Part shown: piece by piece, positions 1 to 9,109 of the stretch
Position numbering within the stretch: position 1 is the first letter of the stretch
Layout: each line of letters begins with the position of its first letter
NCBI GenBank assembly: GCA_047921455.1
Contig: JBLRWC010000019.1
Location: forward strand, 1-47,855
Source of the DNA: XN24 sp047921455
Lineage (GTDB): Bacteria > Pseudomonadota > Gammaproteobacteria > Steroidobacterales > XN24
Direction of reading: 5' to 3'
DNA length: 47,855 bases
Position numbers and translations under genes: made by a program
The notes under the pieces: model-generated
The model's database searches: none
The model's input: only the letters and a program-made list of their open reading frames with translations
What the model was told of the DNA's origin: nothing

Positions 1-24
1 ACCTCAGCCTGGGTGGCGTTTTTT
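1..24 (+). terminator. Possible 3' half of a terminator cut by the window edge
   Basis: A GC-rich arm (AGCCTGGGTGGCG, 7-19) runs straight into a tract of six T (19-24). This is how the 3' arm and U-tract of an intrinsic terminator look. The matching 5' arm would lie before base 1, so the hairpin cannot be confirmed. Confidence 0.3.
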
Positions 25-34
25 CTGGGGGTCT

Positions 35-52
35 CCACGCGGATCCGCGTGG
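35..52. repeat. Perfect 18-bp palindrome
   Basis: CCACGCGGATCCGCGTGG reads the same on both strands. It lies in the gap 3' of the cation transporter gene. It may be part of a terminator or an operator. There is no T-tract beside it, so the role is unknown. Confidence 0.4.
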
Positions 53-143
53 ATGCATCGCGCAAACGCCGTTCCGCCTGATGGCCAGGCCAGAATATTC
101 GGGGCCCGCTTCAGGGCGGGGCTCGAATTTTAGCCGCTGCAGC

Positions 144-1307
144 TCAGTCGCCTGTCGCAGATCGAAATGACACCTGCACTGTGCCCACGTTGTCCGCCGA
201 CTTGCTCGCTTCGATCAGCCGTTCCGACAATTCGCGAGCGGCGGCAATATCCTCAAAATCAGCCAGCTGAAGCTTCAGCTCAATGTCGATCCGGCCATCG
301 AGATAATGCAACACGACGTCGTCGGGCGCGACTTCCAGGCCGGCTTGCTGCCACCGGGGCAGGAGTTCCGCCAGCAGTTCCCGGCGTCCGGGCAAATGGC
401 TGCTGGGCGAATCCTGCTGGTCGTCTTCCGGGTCGATATGCACGAGTACATCGCTGAGGTCCGGTTGGATGCTACGCAGCGCCCGGCACACGGCCTCGCT
501 GATGCGATGACCTTCCGACACGCTGATGCGCGCAGCGACGATCACGTGGATATCTGCGAGCAGCACGCCGCCCATGCGCCGGGTGCGCAGCGCGTGCGCG
601 TCGCGTACGCCGTCGATGTCGCGGGCAGCGGCCAGCATCTGCCGTTGTTCATCCGGCTCGAGGCCGGTATCGATGAGTTCATGTGCGCTGTCCCAGATCA
701 TGCGCACGCCCATGCGCCCGATCAGCAAGGAGACGAGCACGGCGGCGACGGCATCCATGTAAGAGAATCCGACGAGCGTGGCGCCGACGCCGATCAGCAC
801 GACGATCGAGGACACGACATCGGAGCGGTGATGCCAGGCATTTGCCTCGAGCAGGCTGGATCGTACCCGCCGGGCGGCGCGCATGGTGTAGTGGTAAAGC
901 GATTCCTTGGCAACGATGGCGACGAACGCCAGCGCCAGGGCGAGCGGGGTGGGGGACAACAAGTCCTCGGGCGAGAGCATGCGCCGCCCGGCATCGAAAA
1001 CAATGCCGAGGGCCACCGTGATCAAAACCAGCCCGACTCCCACCGTCGCCAGCGTTTCGATGCGGCCGTGGCCATAGGGATGGCGGGCATCCGCGGCGGC
1101 ATTCGCCTTGCGCGCGGCAAACAGCACCAAAAAATCGCTCAGCAGGTCCGAAAGGGTGTGCGCGCCGTCCGCTACCAGGGCCTGCGAATGGCTGACCAGC
1201 CCGCCGATGATCTGCGCGAGCATGAGCGCCAGGTTGGTGACGGCGCCCACCAGCGTGACCCGGCGCATGGCACGGTAACGTTGCTCGCTGGGAAGTCCTG
1301 CCGACAT
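144..1307 (-). CDS. Cation diffusion facilitator (CDF) family transporter
   Basis: This 387-residue inner-membrane protein is a divalent metal cation/proton antiporter of the CDF family, which exports Zn, Fe, Mn or related ions from the cytoplasm. The N-terminal half carries about six hydrophobic segments. The two HxxxD metal sites expected in TM2 and TM5 are visible: D47, H50 and D54 in ADGAHTLSD, and H159 and D163 in AWHHRSD. A cytoplasmic ferredoxin-like domain follows (about 205-290). The C-terminal tail of about 95 residues is longer than in short CDF proteins such as FieF (about 300 residues) and may be a second small alpha/beta domain. The metal cannot be chosen from sequence alone. 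The gene is divergent from the hydrolase at 1451 and no partner gene is adjacent. Confidence 0.9.
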   Translation of the reverse strand: MSAGLPSEQRYRAMRRVTLVGAVTNLALMLAQIIGGLVSHSQALVADGAHTLSDLLSDFLVLFAARKANAAADARHPYGHGRIETLATVGVGLVLITVALGIVFDAGRRMLSPEDLLSPTPLALALAFVAIVAKESLYHYTMRAARRVRSSLLEANAWHHRSDVVSSIVVLIGVGATLVGFSYMDAVAAVLVSLLIGRMGVRMIWDSAHELIDTGLEPDEQRQMLAAARDIDGVRDAHALRTRRMGGVLLADIHVIVAARISVSEGHRISEAVCRALRSIQPDLSDVLVHIDPEDDQQDSPSSHLPGRRELLAELLPRWQQAGLEVAPDDVVLHYLDGRIDIELKLQLADFEDIAAARELSERLIEASKSADNVGTVQVSFRSATGD

Positions 1308-1450
1308 GTGCGAAGTCTAGGGCCTGCAGGCATGGATATCGAGCAGCGGCGAGAGCCGGCGCGGTTCACGCGATACCCGCGCCGGACAAGAAGAATGATT
1401 CCTATTAGAATTGGCGGCTGCCGCCCGCGGCCAGCAACGCGAGATACCGA

Positions 1451-3001
1451 GTGACACAAGACACGACACAGCCCGACGTCGAGAGCAGCGCCATGGTGAA
1501 AGGCTGCGGCGGCGGTGTGCCGTGGCGCAAATCTCTGTACGCGCTGGCCACCGGCCTGGTGCTGGCTGCGCCGATGGCGCCAGCGCAGGCGCGCACCCTG
1601 GGCGAGGTCGAGTTCGAGTCTTGTGTCTTGACCACGGCCGGCTTGCCGCGGCCGACCGAGGCCCAGTGCGCAACGCTCACGGTGCCCGAGAATCCCGCAG
1701 AGCCTGGTGGCCGCAACATCGAGCTTGCACTGGCCTGGATACCGGTCGAGGGGGAGGCCGAGCCGGATCCCGTGTTCATGATCGCGGGCGGCCCAGGCCA
1801 GTCGGCGCGTGACAGTTACCCGATGATTGCGCATGCCTTTGGTGACATCCGGCGCAGCCGGCATGTCCTGTTGCTCGACCAGCGTGGTACGGGTGGCTCA
1901 AATCCGCTGTTTTGCCCGGAAGAAGACGATGAAGAGGCCATGCTTGGCCTGGAGTCGCTGACGCCGGAGCGCATGCGTGAGCTTGCCGAGGGTTGCCGCG
2001 ATATGCTGCAGGAAACAGCCGACCTGCGCTTCTACACCACCACCGAGGCGGTCTTCGACCTGGAATTTGTGCGCCAGGCCATCGGCGCCCCCGCGGTGAA
2101 CCTCGTCGGGGTTTCCTACGGTACCCGCGTAGCGCAGCAGTACGCCAAGGCCTACCCGCAAAACGTGCGCAGCATGATCCTCGACGGCGTGGTGCCGCCC
2201 GAGCTCGTACTGGGTGCAGAGCACGCCGCCAACTTGCAGGACACGCTGGATACGCATTTCGCGCGTTGTCGTGCCACCCCGGCGTGCGTCGAGGCGCTGG
2301 GTGACCCGGCGGTCCGCTTGCCCGCGGTCGCAGAACGACTGCGAGCGGGCGGTATCGGGAAGCTGCGTTATCGCGATCCGACCACCGGCGAATGGCGCGA
2401 GGAAACGCCGACTTACGATCACCTGGCAGCCGTGTTGCGCATGTACGCCTATTCGCCCTTGTCAGCGTCGGTTCTGCCACTAATCGTGCACCAGGCCGAT
2501 GAAGGCGATTACACCAGCTTGCTTGCGCTGACGCGCATGCTGATGCGGAGTTTTTCCGGCCAGATGGCCGCCGGAATGCATAACTCGGTGATTTGCACCG
2601 AGGATGCGGACGAACTTGAGGTGATCGCGGAAGATGAAGACACCGTCATGGGCGACATGCTGATCGAAGTGGTGCAGGCGCAATGCGAGGTCTGGCCGCG
2701 CGGCACGCGCCCGGATGACTTTCGTGCGCCGCTGACGGGAGACCTGCCCGTCCTGCTGGTGTCCGGTGAATACGACCCGGTCACGCCGCCACGGTACGGC
2801 GACCAGGTCGAAGCGCGGCTCGACAATGCGCGCCACCTGGTGTTGCCCGGGCAAGGCCACAGTCTCATGACGGCTGGTTGCATGCCGGCGCTTGCGGCGC
2901 AGTTTATCGAGGACGCCGATGCGAACGGGCTTGATGCATCGTGCCTGGATCGCCTCGCGGCGCCGCCGCCTTTTTCCGGCCTGTACGGCTGGGAACCCTG
3001 A
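1451..3001 (+). CDS. Secreted alpha/beta hydrolase, tripeptidyl/prolyl aminopeptidase-like (TAP family)
   Basis: This is an exported serine peptidase-like hydrolase that probably releases short N-terminal peptides or proline in the periplasm. A hydrophobic signal segment (about 28-48) ends in APAQA. The fold elements are an oxyanion HGGPG-like strand (IAGGPGQ, about 111-117), DQRGTG (143-148), the nucleophile elbow GVSYGT with Ser222, the acid in SGEYDPVTPP, and the catalytic His in GQGHS near the C-terminus. The C-terminal TAP-like segment is typical of the family. The first start is GTG at 1451. An in-frame ATG at 1493 removes 14 residues and leaves a more normal signal peptide, so it may be the true start. 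The ABC ATPase starts 18 bases after the stop. Substrate specificity is inferred only. Confidence 0.85.
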   Translation: MTQDTTQPDVESSAMVKGCGGGVPWRKSLYALATGLVLAAPMAPAQARTLGEVEFESCVLTTAGLPRPTEAQCATLTVPENPAEPGGRNIELALAWIPVEGEAEPDPVFMIAGGPGQSARDSYPMIAHAFGDIRRSRHVLLLDQRGTGGSNPLFCPEEDDEEAMLGLESLTPERMRELAEGCRDMLQETADLRFYTTTEAVFDLEFVRQAIGAPAVNLVGVSYGTRVAQQYAKAYPQNVRSMILDGVVPPELVLGAEHAANLQDTLDTHFARCRATPACVEALGDPAVRLPAVAERLRAGGIGKLRYRDPTTGEWREETPTYDHLAAVLRMYAYSPLSASVLPLIVHQADEGDYTSLLALTRMLMRSFSGQMAAGMHNSVICTEDADELEVIAEDEDTVMGDMLIEVVQAQCEVWPRGTRPDDFRAPLTGDLPVLLVSGEYDPVTPPRYGDQVEARLDNARHLVLPGQGHSLMTAGCMPALAAQFIEDADANGLDASCLDRLAAPPPFSGLYGWEP

Positions 3002-3018
3002 CGCGGGAGCGCGACTTG

Positions 3019-3761
<743 letters not shown>

Positions 3762-3765
<4 letters not shown>

Positions 3766-4934
3766 GCGTGCTATGGGCGGTCATGCGCAAGGAGTTGCTC
3801 GACCTGTTTCGCGATCGGCGGACCGTGATGCTGGGGCTGTTCATGGCGCCGCTGTTGTTCCCCGCGCTGATTCTCGGCATGGGCACGGTGGCCGAGCAGC
3901 GGGCCCGAACGCAACTCGAAAGCACGCTCGAGCTGCCGGTGATCGGCGCCGAGCACGCCCCGAACCTGGTCGCCCACCTCGCAACGCGCAATATCGAGGT
4001 CATCGATCCGCCCGAAGATCCGCAGGGCGCGATTAGAGACCAGCGCTACGAGGTGATCCTGGAAATCCCCGCGGATTACCCCGAGTTGTGGCGCGAAAGC
4101 CGTCCGGCGCTGGTGGAAATCCTCTACGACAGTTCGCGCCAGGACTCGCGTATCCCGGTGTCACGCGTAGAGGGCGCGCTGCGCGGTTACAGTCGCCAGG
4201 TGGCGACCATGCGGCTGATGGTACGCGGCGTGGACCCGGCGCTGGGTGAGGCGGTCGTGCCCGGGCGTCGCGACCTGTCGACCCCCGAGGCGCGGCGCGG
4301 CATGGCGCTCGCATTCCTGCCGTACCTGCTCATTCTCAGCGCCTTTTTGGGCGGCGCTTACCTGGTAATCGACGTGACCGCCGGCGAGCGTGAGCGCCAG
4401 TCGCTCGAGCCGTTGCTGGCCACGCCGGCCAGTCGCGAGGCCATCATGAGCGGCAAGATCGCCGCGGCCTGCGTATTCGGCATGCTCAGCCTGTTGTTGA
4501 TCCTGCTGAGCTTCAAGTTGAGCTTCCAGTTCGCCGGCAGTGGCCCGTTCCGCGGCGTGGACGTGTCTTTTGCCGCCATGGGCAAGCTGCTTGCGATCCT
4601 GGCGCCGATGGTGCTGATCGGCACGACGCTGCTGACGTTGATTTCCGCCAGCGTCAAGTCGGTCAAGGAAGCGCAAAGCTACATGAGCGTGCTGATGCTG
4701 CTACCGATCATTCCGACGGTGGTGCTGCTGATCAGCCCGGTCAAGAACCAGTTGTGGATGTTTGCCGTGCCGTTTCTCGCGCAAAACCAGACCATCCTGA
4801 TGGTGCTGCGCGCCGAGACCGTCGCGCCCATGGAATGGCTGGTTTACATTGGCGCCGGCTTCGGTCTCGGCTTGCTGCTATGGCTGATCGCTGCGCGCCT
4901 GTACCATCGCGAGAAGCTGGCTATCAGCGCCTGA
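3762..4934 (+). CDS. natB: ABC-2 type transporter permease, NatB-like
   Basis: This 390-residue membrane subunit pairs with the ATPase just upstream, whose stop overlaps its start by four bases. One TM segment lies near the N-terminus (FMAPLLFPALILGMG), followed by an external domain of about 150 residues and then five or six TM segments between about 180 and 385. It has the ABC-2 motif region DVTAGERERQSLEPLLATPASR (203-224), which is characteristic of NatB-type exporters. Together with NatA it probably extrudes Na+ or a small organic substrate; the sequence does not decide which. The LemA gene follows after a short tandem-repeat spacer. Confidence 0.87.
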
Positions 4935-4940
4935 GTCCCC

Positions 4941-4974
4941 GCCTGAGTTTCGGCCTGAGTTTCGGCCCGAGTTT
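4941..4974. repeat. 12-bp tandem repeat (about 2.8 copies)
   Basis: GCCTGAGTTTCG occurs at 4941-4952 and again at 4953-4964, with a third degenerate partial copy at 4965-4974. It fills most of the spacer between the permease stop (4934) and the LemA start (4989). The core AGTTTCGG also occurs in the 12-bp repeat at the scaffold gap near 18865. Confidence 0.8.
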
Positions 4975-4988
4975 ACAAGAGGGCAACC

Positions 4989-5540
4989 GTGACACTGATC
5001 CTGACCCTCGTCGTCGCTGTACTGATCGGCTGGGCCGTGCTGATGTTCAACCGCCTGGTAAGAGAGCGTAACCAGGTGCGCGCGGCCTGGAGCGACATCG
5101 ACGTGCAGCTGACCCGCCGCCACGACCTGGTGCCGCAACTGGTCGACGCCGTGCGTGCTTATGCAGATTACGAGCGCGCGACCTTGAGCGCGGTGACGGA
5201 GTTGCGCGCGCGCGCAGAGGCGGCCGGCAGCTTGCGCGACAAGGCGCGGCTCGAGGACGAAATGGAAGCTGGCCTGCATCGACTGATCGCGCTGGCCGAG
5301 GCCTACCCGGAACTGAAGGCCGACGGCAATTTCCTGCAGCTGCAACGTGACCTGGTGGAGACCGAGGATCATTTGCAGTATGCGCGCCGTTTCTACAATG
5401 GCGCGGTGCGCATCTACAACACGCGCACGGAAACCTTTCCTGACATGCTGGTGGCGCGGCCGTTCCGCTTCGAGCCCGCCGAGTTTTTCGCCGTCGATGA
5501 TGCGGACGCCAGGCGGGCGCCGCGCGTGGCCCTGGGCTGA
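4989..5540 (+). CDS. lemA: LemA family protein
   Basis: This 183-residue protein has one N-terminal TM helix (residues 2-20) and then the helical LemA domain. Diagnostic stretches are RNQVRAAWSDIDVQLTRRHDLVPQLV, then helices with the L-R-A-E-A pattern, and YPELKADGNFLQLQRDLVETED. LemA proteins are membrane-anchored with the coiled bundle facing the periplasm; their biochemical role is poorly known. The start is GTG with GAGGG about seven bases upstream. The DUF2207 gene begins one base after the stop. LemA with a DUF2207 protein is a recurrent pair, so the two probably act together at the envelope. Confidence 0.93.
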   Translation: MTLILTLVVAVLIGWAVLMFNRLVRERNQVRAAWSDIDVQLTRRHDLVPQLVDAVRAYADYERATLSAVTELRARAEAAGSLRDKARLEDEMEAGLHRLIALAEAYPELKADGNFLQLQRDLVETEDHLQYARRFYNGAVRIYNTRTETFPDMLVARPFRFEPAEFFAVDDADARRAPRVALG

Positions 5541-5541
5541 C

Positions 5542-7239
5542 ATGTTGCGGCCCGCTGCCGGTACGGTGCTGCTGCTGGCCCTGGCCTGGCTTGTGCCGGC
5601 GCAGGCGGCGGAACGCATTCTCGAGTACCGCAGCGACATCGAGGTGCATGCCGACGCCACCATGACGGTCGCCGAAACCATCGTGGTGCAGGCCGCGGGG
5701 CGGGTAGTGCGGCGCGGCATCTACCGGGACTTTCCGACCGATTACCGGGATCGCCTCGGCAATCGCTACCGGGTCGGCTTCGAGGTGCTTGGCGTGACCC
5801 GCAACGGCCAGCCCGAGCCGTATCACACCGAGCGGCGCGGCAACGGGGTGCGTGTGTACGTCGGCAGCGCCGACCGGCTCATCGAGCATGGGCGGCATGA
5901 ATACCTGCTGCGCTATCGTACCGATCGCCAGCTGGGTTATTTCGAGCGGCACGATGAGCTGTACTGGAACGTAACCGGGAATGGCTGGGAGCTGCCGATC
6001 GAGCGCGCCGGCGCGGTGGTCCGGTTGCCGGACACCGTGCCCATGAGCGACGTGACGCTGGCCGCCTATACCGGTCGCCAGGGCAGCACCGAGCAAAGCT
6101 ACGCTGCCGACAAGGACCATCGCCAGGCCCACCTGGAGGCCACGCGTCCGCTGGGCGCCGGTGAAGGTTTCACCATCGTGGTCGGCTGGCCGAAAGGACA
6201 CGTGCACCAGCCCGGTCCGGGCGAGCGACTCGAGCGCACCCTGGCCGATAATCGCGGCCTGTTGCTGGCGGCGATCGGTCTCGTGCTGGTGCTCGGCTAC
6301 CTGTGCTGGGCATGGCTGCGCTATGGGCGTGATCCGCGCCGGGGCGTCATATTTCCCCACTACGCGCCGCCCGAGGGATATTCGCCGGCCTCCACGCGCT
6401 TCATCATGCGCATGGGCTACGACAGCCGCGTTTTCACGGCGGCCGTCATCAGCCTCGCCGTCAAGGGATACATCGAGATCGACGAGCAGGGCGGCAAGTA
6501 CACGCTGCGCCGCCAGCCGTCGGGGGAGGCGCTGGCCGCCGGGGAACGAACACTGCTGGAGACCTTGTTCGCCGGGGCGGCCGAAGTCGAACTGGACAAC
6601 AAGAACCATGCGTTGTTGTCGAGCACGAAACGCGCGCACCAGCGATCCTTGCAGCGCGATTACCAGAAAATTTATTTCTTCACTAACGCGAACCTGCTGC
6701 TGCCGTCGCTCGGCGCCACGGCAGCGCTGGCCGTGGCGATCGGCCTGCTGGGCAGCTTCCAGCCGGCGGTCTTCGTATTGCTCGGCATCGCGGTGCTGGC
6801 GCACTTCGTGTTCGCCTGGTTGCTGCGCGCACCGACCGTGCGCGGCCGCCTGCTGATGGACAAGCTCGAGGGTTTCCGGAACTACCTGGAGGTGGCGGAG
6901 AAGGATGAACTGAACCTGCGCAACCCGCCGGCCAAAACCCCCGAGTTGTTTGAGCGATACTTGCCCTTCGCGCTGGCGCTGGGCGTAGAACAGCAATGGG
7001 CCGAGCGATTCGCCGCGATCCTCGCGCGCCTCGACCGCGACGACGGGGCCCGTTACCAGCCCGCCTGGTATCACGGCAGCTTCAACGCGCGCGATCTCGG
7101 TGGCTTTACTTCCGGGGTCGGCACCTCGCTGACCGCGGCCATTTCTTCGGCCTCGACGGCGCCTGGCTCGAGCTCCGGCGGGGGCGGCGGTGGGTCGTCG
7201 GGCGGCGGCGGGGGTGGCGGTGGCGGTGGCGGCTGGTAA
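5542..7239 (+). CDS. DUF2207 domain-containing membrane protein with Gly-rich tail
   Basis: This is a 565-residue envelope protein. A signal peptide (ends in VPAQA, about residue 22) is followed by an Ig-like DUF2207 domain (about 25-225, including GIYRDFPTDYRDRLGNRYRV). A TM helix near 235-255 comes next, then a cytoplasmic region with two more TM helices (about 395-435). The last 20 or so residues are almost only Gly and Ser (7178-7236) and end in GGGW, as is typical of the family, whose tails resemble those of TPM-domain proteins. The ATG at 5542 lies directly after the LemA stop. The function of the family is unknown; the LemA neighbour suggests a joint envelope role. Confidence 0.87.
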   Translation: MLRPAAGTVLLLALAWLVPAQAAERILEYRSDIEVHADATMTVAETIVVQAAGRVVRRGIYRDFPTDYRDRLGNRYRVGFEVLGVTRNGQPEPYHTERRGNGVRVYVGSADRLIEHGRHEYLLRYRTDRQLGYFERHDELYWNVTGNGWELPIERAGAVVRLPDTVPMSDVTLAAYTGRQGSTEQSYAADKDHRQAHLEATRPLGAGEGFTIVVGWPKGHVHQPGPGERLERTLADNRGLLLAAIGLVLVLGYLCWAWLRYGRDPRRGVIFPHYAPPEGYSPASTRFIMRMGYDSRVFTAAVISLAVKGYIEIDEQGGKYTLRRQPSGEALAAGERTLLETLFAGAAEVELDNKNHALLSSTKRAHQRSLQRDYQKIYFFTNANLLLPSLGATAALAVAIGLLGSFQPAVFVLLGIAVLAHFVFAWLLRAPTVRGRLLMDKLEGFRNYLEVAEKDELNLRNPPAKTPELFERYLPFALALGVEQQWAERFAAILARLDRDDGARYQPAWYHGSFNARDLGGFTSGVGTSLTAAISSASTAPGSSSGGGGGGSSGGGGGGGGGGGW

Positions 7240-7275
7240 AGCGGTGGCCGGCCAAGCCGCGCGGCGGTATGACTG

Positions 7276-7629
7276 TCAGCCCCAGCCGATTTCGTCGAGA
7301 TAGTCGTCGTCCAGCCCGAAGTAATGGGCCAGTTCATGCAGCACGGTGCGCCGAATTTCCTCGCGCAGTTCGTCCGTACCCAGCGCGAGCTGCAAATGCG
7401 GCTGCCGGAAAATCCAGATGGTGTCGGGCATGACGTCCACGTAGTCGAGGCCGCGCTCCGGCAGCGCGATGCCGTCGTACAGCCCGAGCAGCCCCTCGTC
7501 GTCCGGATCCTGCTCTTCGCTCGGCCATTCCTCGACCACCACGCGCAGGTTCTCGATCCGGGCCAGGGCCCAGTCGGGCAGTTCATCGAGCACGTCGTCG
7601 ATGACCTTTTCGAAGTCGCGGCGGAGCAT
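7276..7629 (-). CDS. Metallopeptidase family protein (zincin_1, DUF1025)
   Basis: This small protein of 117 residues has a minimal zinc-protease fold. The C-terminal motif HELAHYFGLDDDYLDEIGW holds the HExxH zinc site followed by the conserved acidic stretch of the PF06262 family. The N-terminal helix FEKVIDDVLDELPDW and the strand NLRVVVEEWP also match. The ATG at 7629 fits the usual family length of about 115-130 residues; the frame stays open upstream, but only over the divergent receiver gene at 7693. Substrates of the family are not known. It faces the DUF2207 gene, whose stop is 36 bases away. Confidence 0.85.
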   Translation of the reverse strand: MLRRDFEKVIDDVLDELPDWALARIENLRVVVEEWPSEEQDPDDEGLLGLYDGIALPERGLDYVDVMPDTIWIFRQPHLQLALGTDELREEIRRTVLHELAHYFGLDDDYLDEIGWG

Positions 7630-7692
7630 CCCGGGAGAATACCAGTCGACGGGGGTATGGACTAAGGACGCAAACTGAAACAAAGTAACGTC

Positions 7693-9054
7693 ATGGCGCA
7701 GAAGCATGCTCTTGTCGTCGACGATTCCAGGTCCGCCCGGGTGGCGTTGCAGCGTCTCCTCGAGCAGTACGACATTGAAGTTTCGTTCGCCGCCTCGGGC
7801 GAGGAAGCGATCGATTTCCTCAAGCACCATAGCGTCGATGCGATTTTCATGGATCACAGCATGCCGGGGATGGACGGCTTCGAAGCTGTTGCGGCAATCA
7901 AGTCCGACCCCCGCACGGCGATGATCCCGGTCATGATGTACACGGCCAAGGAAGGCGAGGTCTACGTCGGCCAGGCGCGTGCGCTCGGCGCCGTCGGCGT
8001 ATTGCCGAAACAGGTGCAACCCGGCGTCTTGTTCGAGCTGTTGCTACAGCTCGGGCTGGTGCATGAGCGGCGCGCTGGTCGCCGTCGCCGGGAAGCTGAC
8101 GCCGACGCGGTCGAAGCGTCCAGGAGCCATGATGGCGACGACACGGAACTGCTGCTGGAGCGCCAGGCGATGGGCGCGTCGATCCAGGCCCTGATCACCC
8201 GTATCCTGCAGGATCAGCACCTCGAACTGCGCTCCGACGTCCTCGCCACCAACCGCGATTTCGCCAGGCGCGTGGCTGAGGATATACATGCCCGGCAGCA
8301 GGCCGAGGCGCAGGCGGCGGCACCGGAACCGCCACCTAGCCGCGGCGTCAGCGGTATCAGCGCCCTGCTGATACTCCTGGTGGGCCTGTTGCCCGCGGCG
8401 GTGCTCTTCCTGTTCTGGTCCCAGGCCGCACAGCAGCGCGACGTCCTGCTGGCGGAGAATACGCGGCTGGCGGCGGACGCGGCGCAACAGTCCGCCGTGG
8501 TGGACAGCCTGCGCGCCGAGCTGCGCACCGGGCTGGACATGGGGCGCCTGGAGGCGGACTCGCGTTACCTGGCGTTGCTCGAGGCCCTGCAATGGGCGGT
8601 CAACCAGCAGAACCACTTTGGCTACGATGAAATTCCGTTCGACGATGCCCGGCTGGAGCGCGTGCGGGACCTGGTGGGACGGCTGGCGGCCATCGGCTTC
8701 AGCGGAGTGATTCGGCTGGATGCCCACCTGGGCGAGTTCTGCCTTGCCAGCGATGAGGCGGGCAATTACCGCCTGGCCGAACCCGGGACACCCGTGACGA
8801 ATTGCACCCTGTTTGGCCACCCGCTGGGCAGCTCGGCGTCGCTGCGCGAGCGCCAGTCCGTGGCCTTCGCCAACTTTCTCGCCAGTTCCCCCCTGTTGAA
8901 CGACGACCGCATACAGGTCGAGGTGTCGGCGCGCGACAGCCGCGGTTCGGTGCGCCGTTATCCCTTCTCACCCAGCATCAGCACGGCTGGCGAATGGAAC
9001 CGGATCGCCGAACTGAACAACCGCGTCGAGGTTACGCTGATCCCGGCGGACTGA
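7693..9054 (+). CDS. Receiver domain fused to a membrane anchor and C-terminal domain
   Basis: This 453-residue protein begins with a complete response-regulator receiver domain (1-122): acidic pair D10/D11, phospho-acceptor D54 in FMDHSMPG, T84 and K106. A charged linker with helical segments follows (125-215), then one TM helix (221-242). After it comes a coiled-coil-like stretch (243-285, rich in heptad-spaced Leu and Ala) and a C-terminal domain to residue 453. With the receiver in the cytoplasm, the C-terminal part would be periplasmic. The ending (AELNNRVEVTLIPAD) resembles the last strand of OmpA-like domains, but I do not see the full OmpA motif. No histidine kinase is adjacent. The function is unknown; a role in polarity, motility or peptidoglycan-linked signalling is speculative. 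Confidence 0.8.
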   Translation: MAQKHALVVDDSRSARVALQRLLEQYDIEVSFAASGEEAIDFLKHHSVDAIFMDHSMPGMDGFEAVAAIKSDPRTAMIPVMMYTAKEGEVYVGQARALGAVGVLPKQVQPGVLFELLLQLGLVHERRAGRRRREADADAVEASRSHDGDDTELLLERQAMGASIQALITRILQDQHLELRSDVLATNRDFARRVAEDIHARQQAEAQAAAPEPPPSRGVSGISALLILLVGLLPAAVLFLFWSQAAQQRDVLLAENTRLAADAAQQSAVVDSLRAELRTGLDMGRLEADSRYLALLEALQWAVNQQNHFGYDEIPFDDARLERVRDLVGRLAAIGFSGVIRLDAHLGEFCLASDEAGNYRLAEPGTPVTNCTLFGHPLGSSASLRERQSVAFANFLASSPLLNDDRIQVEVSARDSRGSVRRYPFSPSISTAGEWNRIAELNNRVEVTLIPAD

Positions 9055-9096
9055 CCTTGCGGCCAGCCGCCCTGATCCGCTTGCGCCCGTCAGCAG

Positions 9097-9109
9097 GCGC
9101 CTCAGGCGC
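9097..9109. terminator. Short hairpin at a convergent gene junction
   Basis: GCGCC-TCA-GGCGC forms a five-pair stem with a three-base loop. It ends exactly where the minus-strand stop begins and lies 43 bases after the plus-strand stop. It could help termination of both genes. There is no T-tract, so this is weak. Confidence 0.25.

Noticed and set aside
5047..7074. 675-codon open frame antisense to lemA and the DUF2207 gene
   Set aside because: The sense genes have clear families; the antisense frame has none.
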